Below are positions 36,992-46,458 of a DNA stretch of 64,000 nucleotides, in pieces. Below the pieces are notes generated by a model that saw nothing but the letters and a program-made list of their open reading frames with translations, did not search any database and was not told the DNA's origin. The stretch spans positions 248,001 through 312,000 of the forward strand of contig JACTVG010000001.1 of NCBI GenBank assembly GCA_015660965.1, in the 5' to 3' direction. This stretch comes from Methanoregulaceae archaeon (lineage in GTDB: Archaea; Halobacteriota; Methanomicrobia; Methanomicrobiales; Methanospirillaceae). Numbering within the stretch: the first letter of the stretch is position 1; each line of letters begins with the position of its first letter. The position numbers and the translations under genes are program-made.

Positions 36992-38500
36992 TTACCCTAT
37001 CAACTGCGTCAACTTCTTTAACATTGCGTTGCCTTCATCTGTCAATTGTTCTGCGATTTTTATCTGGTCATTGTATTCTTCCGGCAGTTTGACATACAAA
37101 TTGAATGTCCTGATCAGTCCTGACAGATCTCTCTGGAATTCTTCAGAAAAATTCAGTACGGATCTTTCGTTCATATTTGACGAATTGGTAAAGGGGATAT
37201 CATTCAGTAATCCTTGTTCCCTACAAATTGAGTACAATTCACATCCGCGATAGGGTGTGAACAGGAAAACGTTTATTTCCAGTTTATTATTTTTCTCCCA
37301 CAGAATTTTATTCATTTTTATTGTTTCAAAGATTAGATCCCGTGTCTCGAAAGGAAAACCAATCACATTGTTTATTGATGCACCCATACCTGCATCCTTT
37401 ACGGTGTCCATTTTTTTGATGAATTTTATATTCGTGTAATACCTTTTGAGCACTTTTTTTCTGAACTCTTCATTTCCATGTTCGAGACCTATGGTGAGCC
37501 AGTGCATGCCCACTTTTTTGAGTGCCAGCAGTCTTTCGGTTGTGAGGGTTTCGATTCTGGTCTGGATCCAGAAAGGAAGTTTGATCTTTTCATATTCTGT
37601 AATAAAAGTCTGAAAATTTTCTTCACTCATAAGTAAAAAGTTTTCACTGGAAAAATAGATGAATTCCGGAGAATACCGCTGCACCTGAAGATGGATCTGT
37701 TCAATGATATTTTTCATGTCCATATTTCTGTTATACCGCCCGCATCCGTTTTCTTTGTAGAATTTCCTTAGTTGTGGTGCAGCACAGTAAGTGCAATCAT
37801 TATTGCATCCCCGTGAAGTCTCGATATTCACCATCTTGTACATTTTTCCCTGCATGGGTTTGTAGAAAAGACGGGGATCAAACTCGGAAAAATCGGGAAA
37901 GGGGATTGTATTAATATCGTGAAGTTTAGAGGGAGGGTTTTTGATAACTCGATTATCTTTTTTTACCCAAAGTCCTTCAATGGTATCGTAAAAAAGTCCC
38001 TGAGATATGCGATCCGCAAGTTCACCAACTGCAGATTCGCCCTCCCCAATGCAGACGATATCAAAAACCGGTTCACGTGTCACGACTTCAGGTGACAGTG
38101 TCGGAAAGACACCTCCGGCCATGAGGGGAATATCCTGGAATTCTTTTTTTACCACCTTACAGAGGTTAACGCTGGTATCGTACATTATTTCCAGAATGGA
38201 TAACCCAATAATATCCGGTTTGAACGAGGTAACCACATCGAGAAGATCGGTCTCCATGGAGGATTTGTTTTCAGGCAGATAAACATCCTCGTTCATCACC
38301 GTTTTTGAGATTTTTCTTTCCGACCGGATTTCTGTCTGGCTCTTATCGGAATCTGTATGATAAAATGCTGTATCAAAGACTTTTACCAAATGCCCTTTAT
38401 CTTTGAGTATTGCAATCAGGGATGCCAATCCAATAGGCAAACCGGTTATCCTGAACGGTGTCGGATAAATAAAAAGAATTTTAGCTTTCACAGGGAACAC
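36992..38500 (-). CDS. B12-binding-domain radical SAM protein
   Basis: A 502-residue protein from a GTG (a second GTG lies three codons in). The N-terminal Rossmann-like cobalamin-binding domain has GLPIGLASL and a GGVFPT segment with FDIVCIGEGE; the radical SAM cluster is SRGCNNDCTYC near residue 235 (three Cys, CxxxCxxC). C-terminally it has a SPASM-less tail. B12-type radical SAM enzymes methylate unreactive carbons or rearrange substrates. It shares domain order with the 42,155-43,714 gene. In a glycan island, C-methylation of a sugar or lipid is a reasonable guess. Confidence 0.85.
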   Translation of the reverse strand: MFPVKAKILFIYPTPFRITGLPIGLASLIAILKDKGHLVKVFDTAFYHTDSDKSQTEIRSERKISKTVMNEDVYLPENKSSMETDLLDVVTSFKPDIIGLSILEIMYDTSVNLCKVVKKEFQDIPLMAGGVFPTLSPEVVTREPVFDIVCIGEGESAVGELADRISQGLFYDTIEGLWVKKDNRVIKNPPSKLHDINTIPFPDFSEFDPRLFYKPMQGKMYKMVNIETSRGCNNDCTYCAAPQLRKFYKENGCGRYNRNMDMKNIIEQIHLQVQRYSPEFIYFSSENFLLMSEENFQTFITEYEKIKLPFWIQTRIETLTTERLLALKKVGMHWLTIGLEHGNEEFRKKVLKRYYTNIKFIKKMDTVKDAGMGASINNVIGFPFETRDLIFETIKMNKILWEKNNKLEINVFLFTPYRGCELYSICREQGLLNDIPFTNSSNMNERSVLNFSEEFQRDLSGLIRTFNLYVKLPEEYNDQIKIAEQLTDEGNAMLKKLTQLIG

Positions 38501-38615
38501 GTTTCTTATTTATCTCATTAATATTCTTTTATCTTCGTAACGGTAAATTTCTCGGAAAAAAACATGGATACTTCCACATTTTTATCGGAAAAACCGCTGA
38601 TCCGGTTTGTATTCA

Positions 38616-40190
38616 TTACGACCACCATCGGATTTTTGTAATCATGAGTGCATCATTCCTTAACTGGTGATCAATCAGTAAAAGTACGACAAAATAAATC
38701 ACTGCTCCTCCAAGGACCATCATGGCAGTCTGGAAGAGGTTATGACTGACGGTAATAAGGTTGATAAGGAAAAGGGGTATCATCATCACTCCTGTTGCCA
38801 GGGCGATATGTTTCAATGGTTTTGTCTCGATAGATATGGGAATCACGCCGCCGAGATATTTATAGGCCACTGCTGTATTGATAATGATATTAGCCAGAGA
38901 TGCAACAGCCGCTCCAGATAGCCCGATTAGAGGCACAAGAGTAATGGTGAGCATGATGTTAACAACAATCCCTGATGCAACACCGTATACTGCCTGCCTG
39001 GCATGATCTGTTGCGAGAAGAAAATTTGAATATAATTGTAAAACTGACTGAACAACCCTCATCCCTATGATAATCACGAGCGCAGTCGCCCCTATCATGA
39101 AAGATGCACCATACAAGTAATAAAGAAGTTGGGATCCCAAAAACAGGGACCCGACAAGAATGGGAATTGCGAAAATCATGGAATAGGTAGTGGCACGCGA
39201 AAGTGAGAGGGCGATCGCGTTCCTATCCCCTGAAGAATGCCATCTGCTCACCTTCACATAGAGGGAGTTGCATAGAGCGGTACTGACAAAAAGGGCAAAA
39301 AACGAAAAGGTCCAGCAGACCCCAAAAACCCCTACATCGGAAAATGACATAAAATATCCAATAATAAGGGGATTTAAATTATCGAAGAGAACTGTCCCTG
39401 TCGTTGCCAGAAAGGCCCAGTTGGAATATGAAAAAATCTGCTTGACCTGTGAGAAGTCGAACTTTCTTACATGATAATCAATATATTTCAGCTCAATCAG
39501 GGCTTGTAACAACAAACCGGCGATGAGTCCCCCGATTAATCCATAAACCTGGAATCCCAAAAAAACTGCAACTACCTGAAAACCAATCCTTGTAACGTTG
39601 TTCAGGAATGTTAAAGATGCTGCAAGTCCGAGTCGGTTGCTCGCGGATATTGCAACACTCGTAATGGAAAGCAGTGTCATCAGTCCTGCGGCAATGATGA
39701 GGAGCAGAAGTAAATCGGTAGTTTGTATTACAGAAAAATATTCGTGGAATAACAATAATCCCGCTACAGTAATCCCGAACAATACCAGGTGAATTACCAA
39801 GTTTGCTGAAAAATAGCTGTCGGTATCTTTTCCCCGACACATTAGGTTTATAGATGCATAATTGACACCAAGATCCATAAAAACGCATAAAATGTTAAAA
39901 ACTGACAGGAACAGAAAATAAATACCGAGCACCTTAGCTCCAACCCAGTGGGCATAAAACATGGTTGCAAAAAAACCAACCATGGTAATACCCATTGATG
40001 AAAAGAGATACATCAACCCGTGACGCTGGATTTCTGCCTTTAAATCACTCACATCCCATATCTTCGCATTCCATGGATTAATATATGATTTCTTGATCCA
40101 AAGCTCGGGAATGACTTTCCAAAACGATTGCCGGAAAATTTTTAGAGATGAGTAGAAATTTTCTATGAATTTAATATTATCCCGATGCAT
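38616..40190 (-). CDS. Wzx-like polysaccharide flippase
   Basis: A 524-residue protein with about 12-14 hydrophobic helices. The first begins after residue 55 with MYLFSSMGITMVGFF; the loop GLSGAAVASLANII near the end is typical of MATE/Wzx-type flippases. The role would be export of lipid-linked oligosaccharide across the membrane. The long charged N-terminus (about 50 residues) is unusual. Just upstream lies the truncated acyltransferase/IS segment. Confidence 0.85.
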   Translation of the reverse strand: MHRDNIKFIENFYSSLKIFRQSFWKVIPELWIKKSYINPWNAKIWDVSDLKAEIQRHGLMYLFSSMGITMVGFFATMFYAHWVGAKVLGIYFLFLSVFNILCVFMDLGVNYASINLMCRGKDTDSYFSANLVIHLVLFGITVAGLLLFHEYFSVIQTTDLLLLLIIAAGLMTLLSITSVAISASNRLGLAASLTFLNNVTRIGFQVVAVFLGFQVYGLIGGLIAGLLLQALIELKYIDYHVRKFDFSQVKQIFSYSNWAFLATTGTVLFDNLNPLIIGYFMSFSDVGVFGVCWTFSFFALFVSTALCNSLYVKVSRWHSSGDRNAIALSLSRATTYSMIFAIPILVGSLFLGSQLLYYLYGASFMIGATALVIIIGMRVVQSVLQLYSNFLLATDHARQAVYGVASGIVVNIMLTITLVPLIGLSGAAVASLANIIINTAVAYKYLGGVIPISIETKPLKHIALATGVMMIPLFLINLITVSHNLFQTAMMVLGGAVIYFVVLLLIDHQLRNDALMITKIRWWS

Positions 40191-40207
40191 TTTTCATTAT
40201 TTTCTTA

Positions 40208-40340
40208 TCAGTTTCGCGATCGAATAACACGTGCCGGATTTTCTGCTGCAACTCGATTGGGTAGAATAATGTGTGTCACTATACTGTTTGCACCGATGAT
40301 GTATCCCTTTCCAATAGTGACATTTCTTGTGATGGTAACA
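40208..40340 (-). pseudogene. Truncated hexapeptide-repeat acyltransferase (C-terminal fragment)
   Basis: About 44 codons remain: HVTITRNVTIGKG, then IIGANSIVTHIILPNRV and ENPARVIRSRN, the end of a left-handed beta-helix sugar O-acetyltransferase. Upstream the frame runs into insertion-sequence DNA near 40,340, so the catalytic part is gone. A nominal frame from 40,591 spans the junction but its first 80 residues are a shadow of transposase DNA. Confidence 0.75.
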
Positions 40341-40344
40341 TGAC

Positions 40345-40659
40345 TTGCAGGTACGATTCGATGATCGCATTGACTAGAGCTTTCTCGGTCCGGGAGTACT
40401 GGTCGAAAATTTTGGTTTCGAAAGGAAATTCTCTTAGTTGGGGTTTCAGGAGTGTGACTTCTCCGTACCGGGTCTTTAGGGACTGGGGCCGGTACCCGTT
40501 CCGGTGCGCTCTCCTTGTATTGGATCTCACGGATCTCGGTACTCCGGCCTGTTGAGCTACTTCTTTTTTCATCACATCGTTCAGAAACCATGTGATGAGC
40601 TGTTGCATTCCCTTCTCATTATCTGTAAGGTAATTTAGTACGATGTCACTTAGATTCAT
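40345..40659 (-). pseudogene. IS256-family transposase, N-terminal fragment
   Basis: About 105 codons starting MNLSDIVLNYLTDNEKG and including NGYRPQSLKTRYGEV and FPFETKIFDQYSRTEKAL...ESYLQ, which match the N-terminus of IS256/mutator transposases. The frame leaves the IS family at the junction near 40,345 and continues into acyltransferase DNA out of frame. The catalytic DDE domain is missing, so the element cannot move by itself. Confidence 0.85.
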
Positions 40660-40736
40660 TGCCCTGTTCCTCTTTGTTTCCAATTCACTGTTGATACAGG
40701 GCATCTTACATTTTACAGCACTTCGTGTACGCTACC
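40629..40736. repeat. Direct repeat copy 1 (IS end)
   Basis: Similar over about 108 bases to 43,851-43,964 in the same orientation, judged by eye at roughly 85 percent identity. It spans the first codons of the transposase and the outer end of the element, stopping at GTGTACGCTAC. Confidence 0.8.
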
Positions 40737-40786
40737 TACAACGATAAGGATGTACTATGAAAATGGTCTTTTTTTTGTAATGTTTT

Positions 40787-41989
40787 TTATATTCTTTCGT
40801 AAAGGTATTCCCAGCTGGAGTATTCCGGGATTAAAAAGCCATCATTTCTGATAAGTTCAGGTAAACGATAGATCTGTTTAAATTCGGTTTTTGGAAGTTC
40901 ATACTCCGGATTATTCAGATTAAGATATTTTAATCCCGGCGTTAACGAATTATTCTCATTCTCATTATTCGCATGTAAAAAGTATTTTTTACATATCCTG
41001 TTTATCTGCCGCAGGTATTCTTTGAGAGTATCTGGATCCATCTGAGTCATGCTGTGTGAATTGAAAACCAGGTCAACCGATCGTTCTGGCAGATCTGGAA
41101 GGCAGTAATTGGGCAGGATTATAATATCGTACTCTGAAAAATCAGAAATCTGGTTCTCACTTTCCTTGTAAAGTAAAATTTTTTTGTCAGGAAAATGGTT
41201 CATGAGGAAATATGTGGCTAATGTGCACATCTCTGGCAAATCAACATAGATATATCTGCACTTGAGTGAGGTATGTTTGAATAAATGATATGGTAATGAT
41301 CCATAACCTCCTCCGATTTCCAGAATAGTAATCTTCTTAAGAGAACCTGTGAACAGTCTGTCGATCTTTTGCGCGAAATAGGACTGGTTGAACGAGGGCA
41401 GCATGATTGATTTACCATCAATATCTATACCATGCATATTACCGATTTCCTTTGAATATTCAAGCACTTCATCCGGGAGAAATGTCATTTTTTTCCAGAT
41501 GAAATAACTTTTATTATAGCAGTTGAGGAGCAGTAATTTATGAAAAAAGGAATGTGGGATCGTGTCAAAGAGATGCAAGCCCCTGCTGACCTTATCCCTT
41601 GCAAAATTTGACAAAATGGCGTTTACACCCTCCCTATCCCCCTGCTTCAACTTTTGTATTAATTCTTGTTGATCGTTTCCAAAAATGATTGCCCAATCAC
41701 CAGAAATTTTATAAACCTCTTGCTGTATCTTTTGGTCTTTTATTGCGAGGTTGTATGAATTTATGATTCTGGAAATGGAATTTTCAATAGAATTGATAGT
41801 ATTAACGGTCCTCTTTTTTTGCCCTTCATTGATATCCTTCAGTTGAAATCGCGACTGGTGAGATATTGCCATCATTACCCACATCAATAGGTAATAAAAA
41901 TTTCCTTGTCCCCTTTTTATGAGTCTTACACAATACTGAATTAGTCCTTCAGTTTTGATAATTTTTATCGAGTCACTAATTATATTCAT
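40787..41989 (-). CDS. Putative sugar O-methyltransferase (NanM-like family)
   Basis: About 400 residues from the ATG at 41,989; the ATG at 42,004 is an upstream option, but the decayed paralogue at 53,314-54,460 also starts with the corresponding residue. The SAM-binding motif is ILEIGGGYGSLPY near residue 225, followed by YIYVDLPEM and DLVFNSHSMTQMD. The N-terminal half is helical and family-specific. It likely methylates a glycan sugar. The gene is AT-rich relative to the housekeeping region and lies between two IS ends. Confidence 0.82.
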   Translation of the reverse strand: MNIISDSIKIIKTEGLIQYCVRLIKRGQGNFYYLLMWVMMAISHQSRFQLKDINEGQKKRTVNTINSIENSISRIINSYNLAIKDQKIQQEVYKISGDWAIIFGNDQQELIQKLKQGDREGVNAILSNFARDKVSRGLHLFDTIPHSFFHKLLLLNCYNKSYFIWKKMTFLPDEVLEYSKEIGNMHGIDIDGKSIMLPSFNQSYFAQKIDRLFTGSLKKITILEIGGGYGSLPYHLFKHTSLKCRYIYVDLPEMCTLATYFLMNHFPDKKILLYKESENQISDFSEYDIIILPNYCLPDLPERSVDLVFNSHSMTQMDPDTLKEYLRQINRICKKYFLHANNENENNSLTPGLKYLNLNNPEYELPKTEFKQIYRLPELIRNDGFLIPEYSSWEYLYERI

Positions 41990-42154
41990 CTCTTCAGATC
42001 TCATGTGGGAGTTCTTATTATTACTAAGTTTTCAATAATTTATAGCAGTCAGTTTATCCGGGCATTATTACGGTTTTTAACATTCTCCGTTTAAATATCT
42101 GAGAAAAAAGGAAAAACAGGTTACAATAGGAGAATGCATTTAGTAGAATCTCTG

Positions 42155-43714
42155 TTAAAAATAGTGTTCTTTAATTTTTACATAAAGTGTATTAAGATCT
42201 CCGGTCTTCAAATAATGTAGTGCACTTATTGCATACAATGTAATTTGGGGTCTACCATCCCCGTAAAATTTCGATAGGACTATCGATTTTATATGTAAAT
42301 AATTTAAAAGTAAAGTTGATAGGAATGTATCGAAAAATACCGCCTTTTTAACGGTATTTACACTGGCCTTGTTCAAAGTAATTAGCCAAATAATATTTTT
42401 TAATTTTTGTTCTTTTGTATTGGGGAAAAATTTTGGAACATATGCAAAATTTTTCATTGTTTTTTCTATCAAAGCTTCCCATCCTGCATCTTCTTTGTTT
42501 AAATATCCATCTTCAATGGCTTTTTTAGTTAATGGATAATTTGGGAAAAACTGGAGTGTGTATAAGGAAAAAGTCAATGGTTTTGGCAATTGGAACAGGA
42601 GATTTATTGTTTCTTTTAACTCTTTCTCTTTTACGTAGGGGCTATCTAAAATCAGGTCATAGGATATTTTTATTCCCCGCTTAGAAATTTCTTTTGCAAG
42701 ACGAACAATCTCTTCATTGGTCCCGGGCCTTTCGTATATCTGATTTCTCACATAGTCAGAACCGGATTGAATTCCCATAACTATTGTATCCAGACCTGCC
42801 TCTTTCAATCTCTCAATAATGTTGATATTCAGCAGTTTTGGATGATATTCAACTAAAAATGGTAATTTAATTTCTTTCTTATATTGACAAACAAAATCTT
42901 CCAGCCATCGTTTTTCGATAGCAAATACTTCATCGATAAACATGATAAATCGGGTATTTTTTTCTGTGATGCTCAGGAATTGTTTAATTTCCGAAATTAC
43001 TGTTTTGACAGATTTTCTTCTCGTGTATGGGCCAAGTTCACGATAAATCTGTTTTAATGCACTATTCCCACAATAGGAACAATTCCATGGGCAGCCTCTC
43101 GACGTTTGAATTAAATAATAAGGATCTTGAAGTAAAGGATCAACTTGTGTAATTTTATTATTGTTGATGAAGTAGTAAGATTTACTCCCATATAATGGAA
43201 AAGGCAAAGAATCTAAATCCTGAATTAACTGACGAAGAGAATTATTAATAATTTTATTTTCATGGCGAATCCATAGATTGCTGATCGTATCATATGTTTT
43301 CCCATCTCGGATATTTGTTAAGAGATCAACCAGTGCCCCTTCGCCCTCCCCGACACAGATAATATCTACATCATTGATACAGCCATCCGGATAAATAGTC
43401 GGGTGAATGCCACCCCAGATAATTATCGTATTGGGATTCTGTTGTTTAACCAATTTTGTAATTTTCTTAGCGGTTTGAGCATATGGCGACATAACCGTGA
43501 AAGAAATTATTTTGGGATTCATGTCCCTTATTTTGGTAAGAAATAATTCCAGTTCCGTATCAGTGGGATAGTCAAAAACATTCACTTCGCAATTTTTTAA
43601 AAAAATTGAGTAGGGTTTTACCCCCCTTATTGATTCTGCTAATGGGTGTAGTATCCTGACATTGTAATTTCGATTCATATAAAGCGATACAAAAACAATT
43701 ACCAAATCATCCAT
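42155..43714 (-). CDS. B12-binding-domain radical SAM protein
   Basis: A 519-residue protein. An N-terminal cobalamin-binding-like domain ends with NTIIIWGGIHPT and DIICVGEGE. The radical SAM motif is SRGCPWNCSYC near residue 210, followed by GNSALKQIYRELG. A helical C-terminal region of about 100 residues ends the protein. It shares domain order with the 36,992-38,500 protein but is clearly divergent. The gene is AT-rich and lies inside the IS-bounded segment with the O-methyltransferase. Its substrate is unknown; a C-methyltransferase or lipid-modifying role is possible. Confidence 0.85.
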   Translation of the reverse strand: MDDLVIVFVSLYMNRNYNVRILHPLAESIRGVKPYSIFLKNCEVNVFDYPTDTELELFLTKIRDMNPKIISFTVMSPYAQTAKKITKLVKQQNPNTIIIWGGIHPTIYPDGCINDVDIICVGEGEGALVDLLTNIRDGKTYDTISNLWIRHENKIINNSLRQLIQDLDSLPFPLYGSKSYYFINNNKITQVDPLLQDPYYLIQTSRGCPWNCSYCGNSALKQIYRELGPYTRRKSVKTVISEIKQFLSITEKNTRFIMFIDEVFAIEKRWLEDFVCQYKKEIKLPFLVEYHPKLLNINIIERLKEAGLDTIVMGIQSGSDYVRNQIYERPGTNEEIVRLAKEISKRGIKISYDLILDSPYVKEKELKETINLLFQLPKPLTFSLYTLQFFPNYPLTKKAIEDGYLNKEDAGWEALIEKTMKNFAYVPKFFPNTKEQKLKNIIWLITLNKASVNTVKKAVFFDTFLSTLLLNYLHIKSIVLSKFYGDGRPQITLYAISALHYLKTGDLNTLYVKIKEHYF

Positions 43715-43850
43715 TATTAGTAAGTTTTGAGGTTCAAAGGCTTAATTTTATGCAATATTCAAATATACTTTTACTATCCAAAGACAATATATTGAGGAAT
43801 ACGCTACAAGCGTGCATTTCTAACTCGTTTTCATGCAACATTTTGGAGGG

Positions 43851-43964
43851 GGTTAAATTTAGTACGTTATCTCTTAGATTTATTGCCCTATATTCTCCTT
43901 TGTTTCCAATTCACTGTTGGATAGAGGGCATCTTTACATCTTACAGCACATCGTGTACGCCACA
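43851..43964. repeat. Direct repeat copy 2 (IS256-type end remnant)
   Basis: Matches 40,629-40,736 in the same orientation with scattered substitutions and single-base indels. Only the first 40 or so coding bases of a transposase are left. The remainder of the 43,715-44,079 gap is AT-rich and shows no gene. Confidence 0.75.
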
Positions 43965-44079
43965 TTTTTTGCCATAAATTTAGTTAAACGTTACCTTCTC
44001 ATGCTTGTTCTGGAGAAGTCAGGATAAGATATTGAAAAAGATTTAAAGAATAAAGGTAGAGCACAAAAAATTTTTGGGA

Positions 44080-44898
44080 TTAATTTTTTACAAGCTGACA
44101 AATGTAAAACTGCTTGAAACAGCTGCAAAATGAATCTTTTTCCATAAAAAAATCCCATAATGTAAATATGATAAAATGAAAAATGGAAACTCTAGGATTA
44201 AGCACTGTTGAGATCTTTTCTTTTCCAACAGAAAATTTTGTTAGTTTTATCACATTTTTAAAATCTTTTGTATTGAATTCAAAAATATGGTATTGATATA
44301 GGGGTCTGTTATCTGTATAATTATAGCGGTTGATGTGTGTTTCTTTAACGTATGGAATAGAAAGAATTAATGATTTTTTACTGACTCTTTCTATTTCCCA
44401 TAAAAGTAAGACAGGATTTGGAACATGTTCAAGAGTTTCGAATAAAAGAACTAGATCAATACTATTATTCTTGAACGGTAAAAACTCTATGTTTGCTTTA
44501 ACTACATCTAGTTTTTTATTTTTCAGACACTTAACTGTTTGATCGCTAATATTTACACTTATACCGGTTTTCCCCATCAAACGAATAAAAATCCCGTTTG
44601 AATCACCTAAATCTGCGACAGAAAAATTATCATTTTCTTCCATGCATTTGCGAATGAATTTTATTCGGTCTATCGTAAAACTGCGGCAAACGTATTGCGA
44701 AGCAATTTCGTTTAATTCACAATCACCATAATGAAATCTTTCATCATCTTCTAGCAGAAAATTTTGTTCATCTGGCAAAAGTGTTTTCATTTTTTTATCA
44801 AGTAAATATTTTGCATTTTTTTCAAATATTCCAAATAAAAATTTGTGCGTATCTATTCCGAAAAAACTAAAAATTTTTTTAGAGAAAGCAAGGTCCAT
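44080..44898 (-). CDS. SAM-dependent methyltransferase (class I)
   Basis: A 272-residue protein. The SAM motif reads FSVADLGDSNGIFIRLMG near residue 98, followed by ANIEFLPFKNNSIDLV and LLFETLEHVPNP, typical of class I methyltransferases that act on small molecules. The C-terminus is aromatic-rich (CSCFKQFYICQLV). The gene is among the most AT-rich in the window. A sugar or lipid-linked intermediate is the likely substrate, by context only. Confidence 0.8.
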   Translation of the reverse strand: MDLAFSKKIFSFFGIDTHKFLFGIFEKNAKYLLDKKMKTLLPDEQNFLLEDDERFHYGDCELNEIASQYVCRSFTIDRIKFIRKCMEENDNFSVADLGDSNGIFIRLMGKTGISVNISDQTVKCLKNKKLDVVKANIEFLPFKNNSIDLVLLFETLEHVPNPVLLLWEIERVSKKSLILSIPYVKETHINRYNYTDNRPLYQYHIFEFNTKDFKNVIKLTKFSVGKEKISTVLNPRVSIFHFIIFTLWDFFMEKDSFCSCFKQFYICQLVKN

Positions 44899-44941
44899 AT
44901 TTTTTTACCTCATTTGTTTCATGCAATAAAAACTATTTTGA

Positions 44942-45691
44942 TTAATCCCCACCAGTGACTCCGATGATCTGGCCTGTAATGTAGTCTCCTGCTTCTGAAC
45001 CTAAAAACACACACAGTTGTGCAACATCACGTGGTGTGCCCGCCCGTTTCAGCGGGATCTTTTTTATCCGGTCATCGAGGGAAAGACGTCCAATCTTACG
45101 GTGTGCGTCGGTCTGAATAACTCCGGGCTGGATGGAATTGACAAGGATATTGAAAGGAGCACCTGCTCTCGATAGTGTCCGGGTTATTGCATCGAGACCG
45201 GCTTTTGCTGCTCCATAATGGATACTTTTTTCAGACCCGCCGTATTTGGCAGATATTGAACTGATGTTGATGATCTTTCCACCGCCGTATTTCATCATAT
45301 ATTCAAAGGATTGTTTTGCAAGGAAATAGGGGGCTGTGAGATTGAGATCAATGGTGTCCCGCCATTCGTCATCTTTCATTACAAGAAAATGTTCATTTCC
45401 GAATATAGTGCCGGCATTATTTATCAGGACATCAATCCCGCCAGAATCTCGGATAAATAAGTCTATTACACGGTTCCGTTCCTTTTTTTTAAGCAGATCT
45501 GCGTGGATCAGGTATGCTTCGCCTCCCGCAAGCATAATCTGGTTCAACACTGCTTCAGCACCGTGCCTGTTTGCATTATAATGGATACCAACGATCGAAC
45601 CATAATGGGCAAACAGCCGTGCTGTGCATGCACCAATACCGGAACTCGCACCGGTTACGAGAACTTTTTTATCCTTGAGATTGTTAAACAT
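44942..45691 (-). CDS. Short-chain dehydrogenase/reductase
   Basis: A 249-residue classical SDR. The cofactor motif is TGASSGIGACTARLF, then NNAGT; the catalytic residues are in SSISAKYGG and YGAAKAG. FabG-like length, but the setting next to a CMP-sugar synthetase gene suggests oxidation or reduction of a sugar derivative and not fatty-acid synthesis. It starts 10 bases after the cytidylyltransferase gene. Confidence 0.88.
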   Translation of the reverse strand: MFNNLKDKKVLVTGASSGIGACTARLFAHYGSIVGIHYNANRHGAEAVLNQIMLAGGEAYLIHADLLKKKERNRVIDLFIRDSGGIDVLINNAGTIFGNEHFLVMKDDEWRDTIDLNLTAPYFLAKQSFEYMMKYGGGKIINISSISAKYGGSEKSIHYGAAKAGLDAITRTLSRAGAPFNILVNSIQPGVIQTDAHRKIGRLSLDDRIKKIPLKRAGTPRDVAQLCVFLGSEAGDYITGQIIGVTGGD

Positions 45692-45701
45692 AATAATTTC
45701 T

Positions 45702-46430
45702 TCAGGTAAATCCGTGTTTTGTCAGCCAGAACTCGACCAGGGGAATCTGCCATTCATAATCAACGTCACACCCCCCCCATTGTTTAAGGGGATAGATATG
45801 CTGCCCCATCCATTTTTGGGGTAGAAGCCCATCGTCGAGATGTTCGAGACAATAGGGTCTGACGATGGACACGCTCATATCTGCAAACCACGCATCGCCC
45901 TGGGAATCGCGATCGCAGTTCAGTGTTTTTGGATCGCCAAACACCTCAAACGGAACAAACGGGTGAAGCAGACCATCCTGCCCAATCTTCCGGGCCCTGA
46001 GCGGACTCCACATATTGTAACGGGACACTGTGACAGCAGAATCGTAATGTGGATTGTTTTTTAAGGCATCTATACCGGCATCAATCGTTTCAGGCAGAAT
46101 TGTTGCGGAGTTGCAGAACAGAAGGACGATGAGTTCAGGGTCTTTTCCTGTCCGCTCCTTAATAGTACGGTATCCATGGACAAATGCGTGTTCTCCAAGA
46201 GCCTCTTTTGTGCAGAGCTCCTGAGGGCGATCAATAATTTCAGCCCCATATTCTCTTCCGATTGTTTTGATTTTTTCAGAATCTGTTGAAGTGTAGATCT
46301 TATCCACCAGTTTCGCATTTTTCGCTGCGAGAAGAGGGTATACCATCAATGGTTTTCCAAGAACCGGATAGACGTTTTTCCCGGGAAAACCAACACTCCC
46401 TTCCCGGCCGATTAATAGTGCGGCAATCAT
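45702..46430 (-). CDS. CMP-sugar (acylneuraminate-type) cytidylyltransferase
   Basis: A 242-residue protein with the NeuA-type start LLIGREGSVGFPGKN (P-loop-like CTP site) and YTSTDSEKI. A central AVTVSRYNMWSPLRA segment follows. Such enzymes activate sialic, legionaminic, pseudaminic or KDO-like acids as CMP esters. Here the neighbours are an SDR, an epimerase, a Gfo/Idh oxidoreductase and a hydroxyacid dehydrogenase, with no sialic-acid-type synthase in the window, so the acid is unknown. Confidence 0.82.
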   Translation of the reverse strand: MIAALLIGREGSVGFPGKNVYPVLGKPLMVYPLLAAKNAKLVDKIYTSTDSEKIKTIGREYGAEIIDRPQELCTKEALGEHAFVHGYRTIKERTGKDPELIVLLFCNSATILPETIDAGIDALKNNPHYDSAVTVSRYNMWSPLRARKIGQDGLLHPFVPFEVFGDPKTLNCDRDSQGDAWFADMSVSIVRPYCLEHLDDGLLPQKWMGQHIYPLKQWGGCDVDYEWQIPLVEFWLTKHGFT

Positions 46431-46458
46431 ATCAACACCTGTTTTCGATAATCGTTGT

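Larger units (their letters stand above)
40345..40736 (-). mobile_element. IS256-type insertion sequence remnant (5' end)
   Basis: The transposase fragment plus about 75 bases outside its start. The outer part (TTTGTTTCCAATTCACTGTTG, GGGCATCTTACA, TTACAGCACTTCGTGTACGC; each quoted in pieces) is repeated at 43,851-43,964. The 3' part of the element is lost by deletion into the acyltransferase gene. Confidence 0.8.

Noticed and set aside
40208-40591. 127-residue minus-strand frame taken as one protein
   Set aside because: Its first 80 residues are an out-of-frame reading of transposase DNA; only the last 44 are real acyltransferase sequence.
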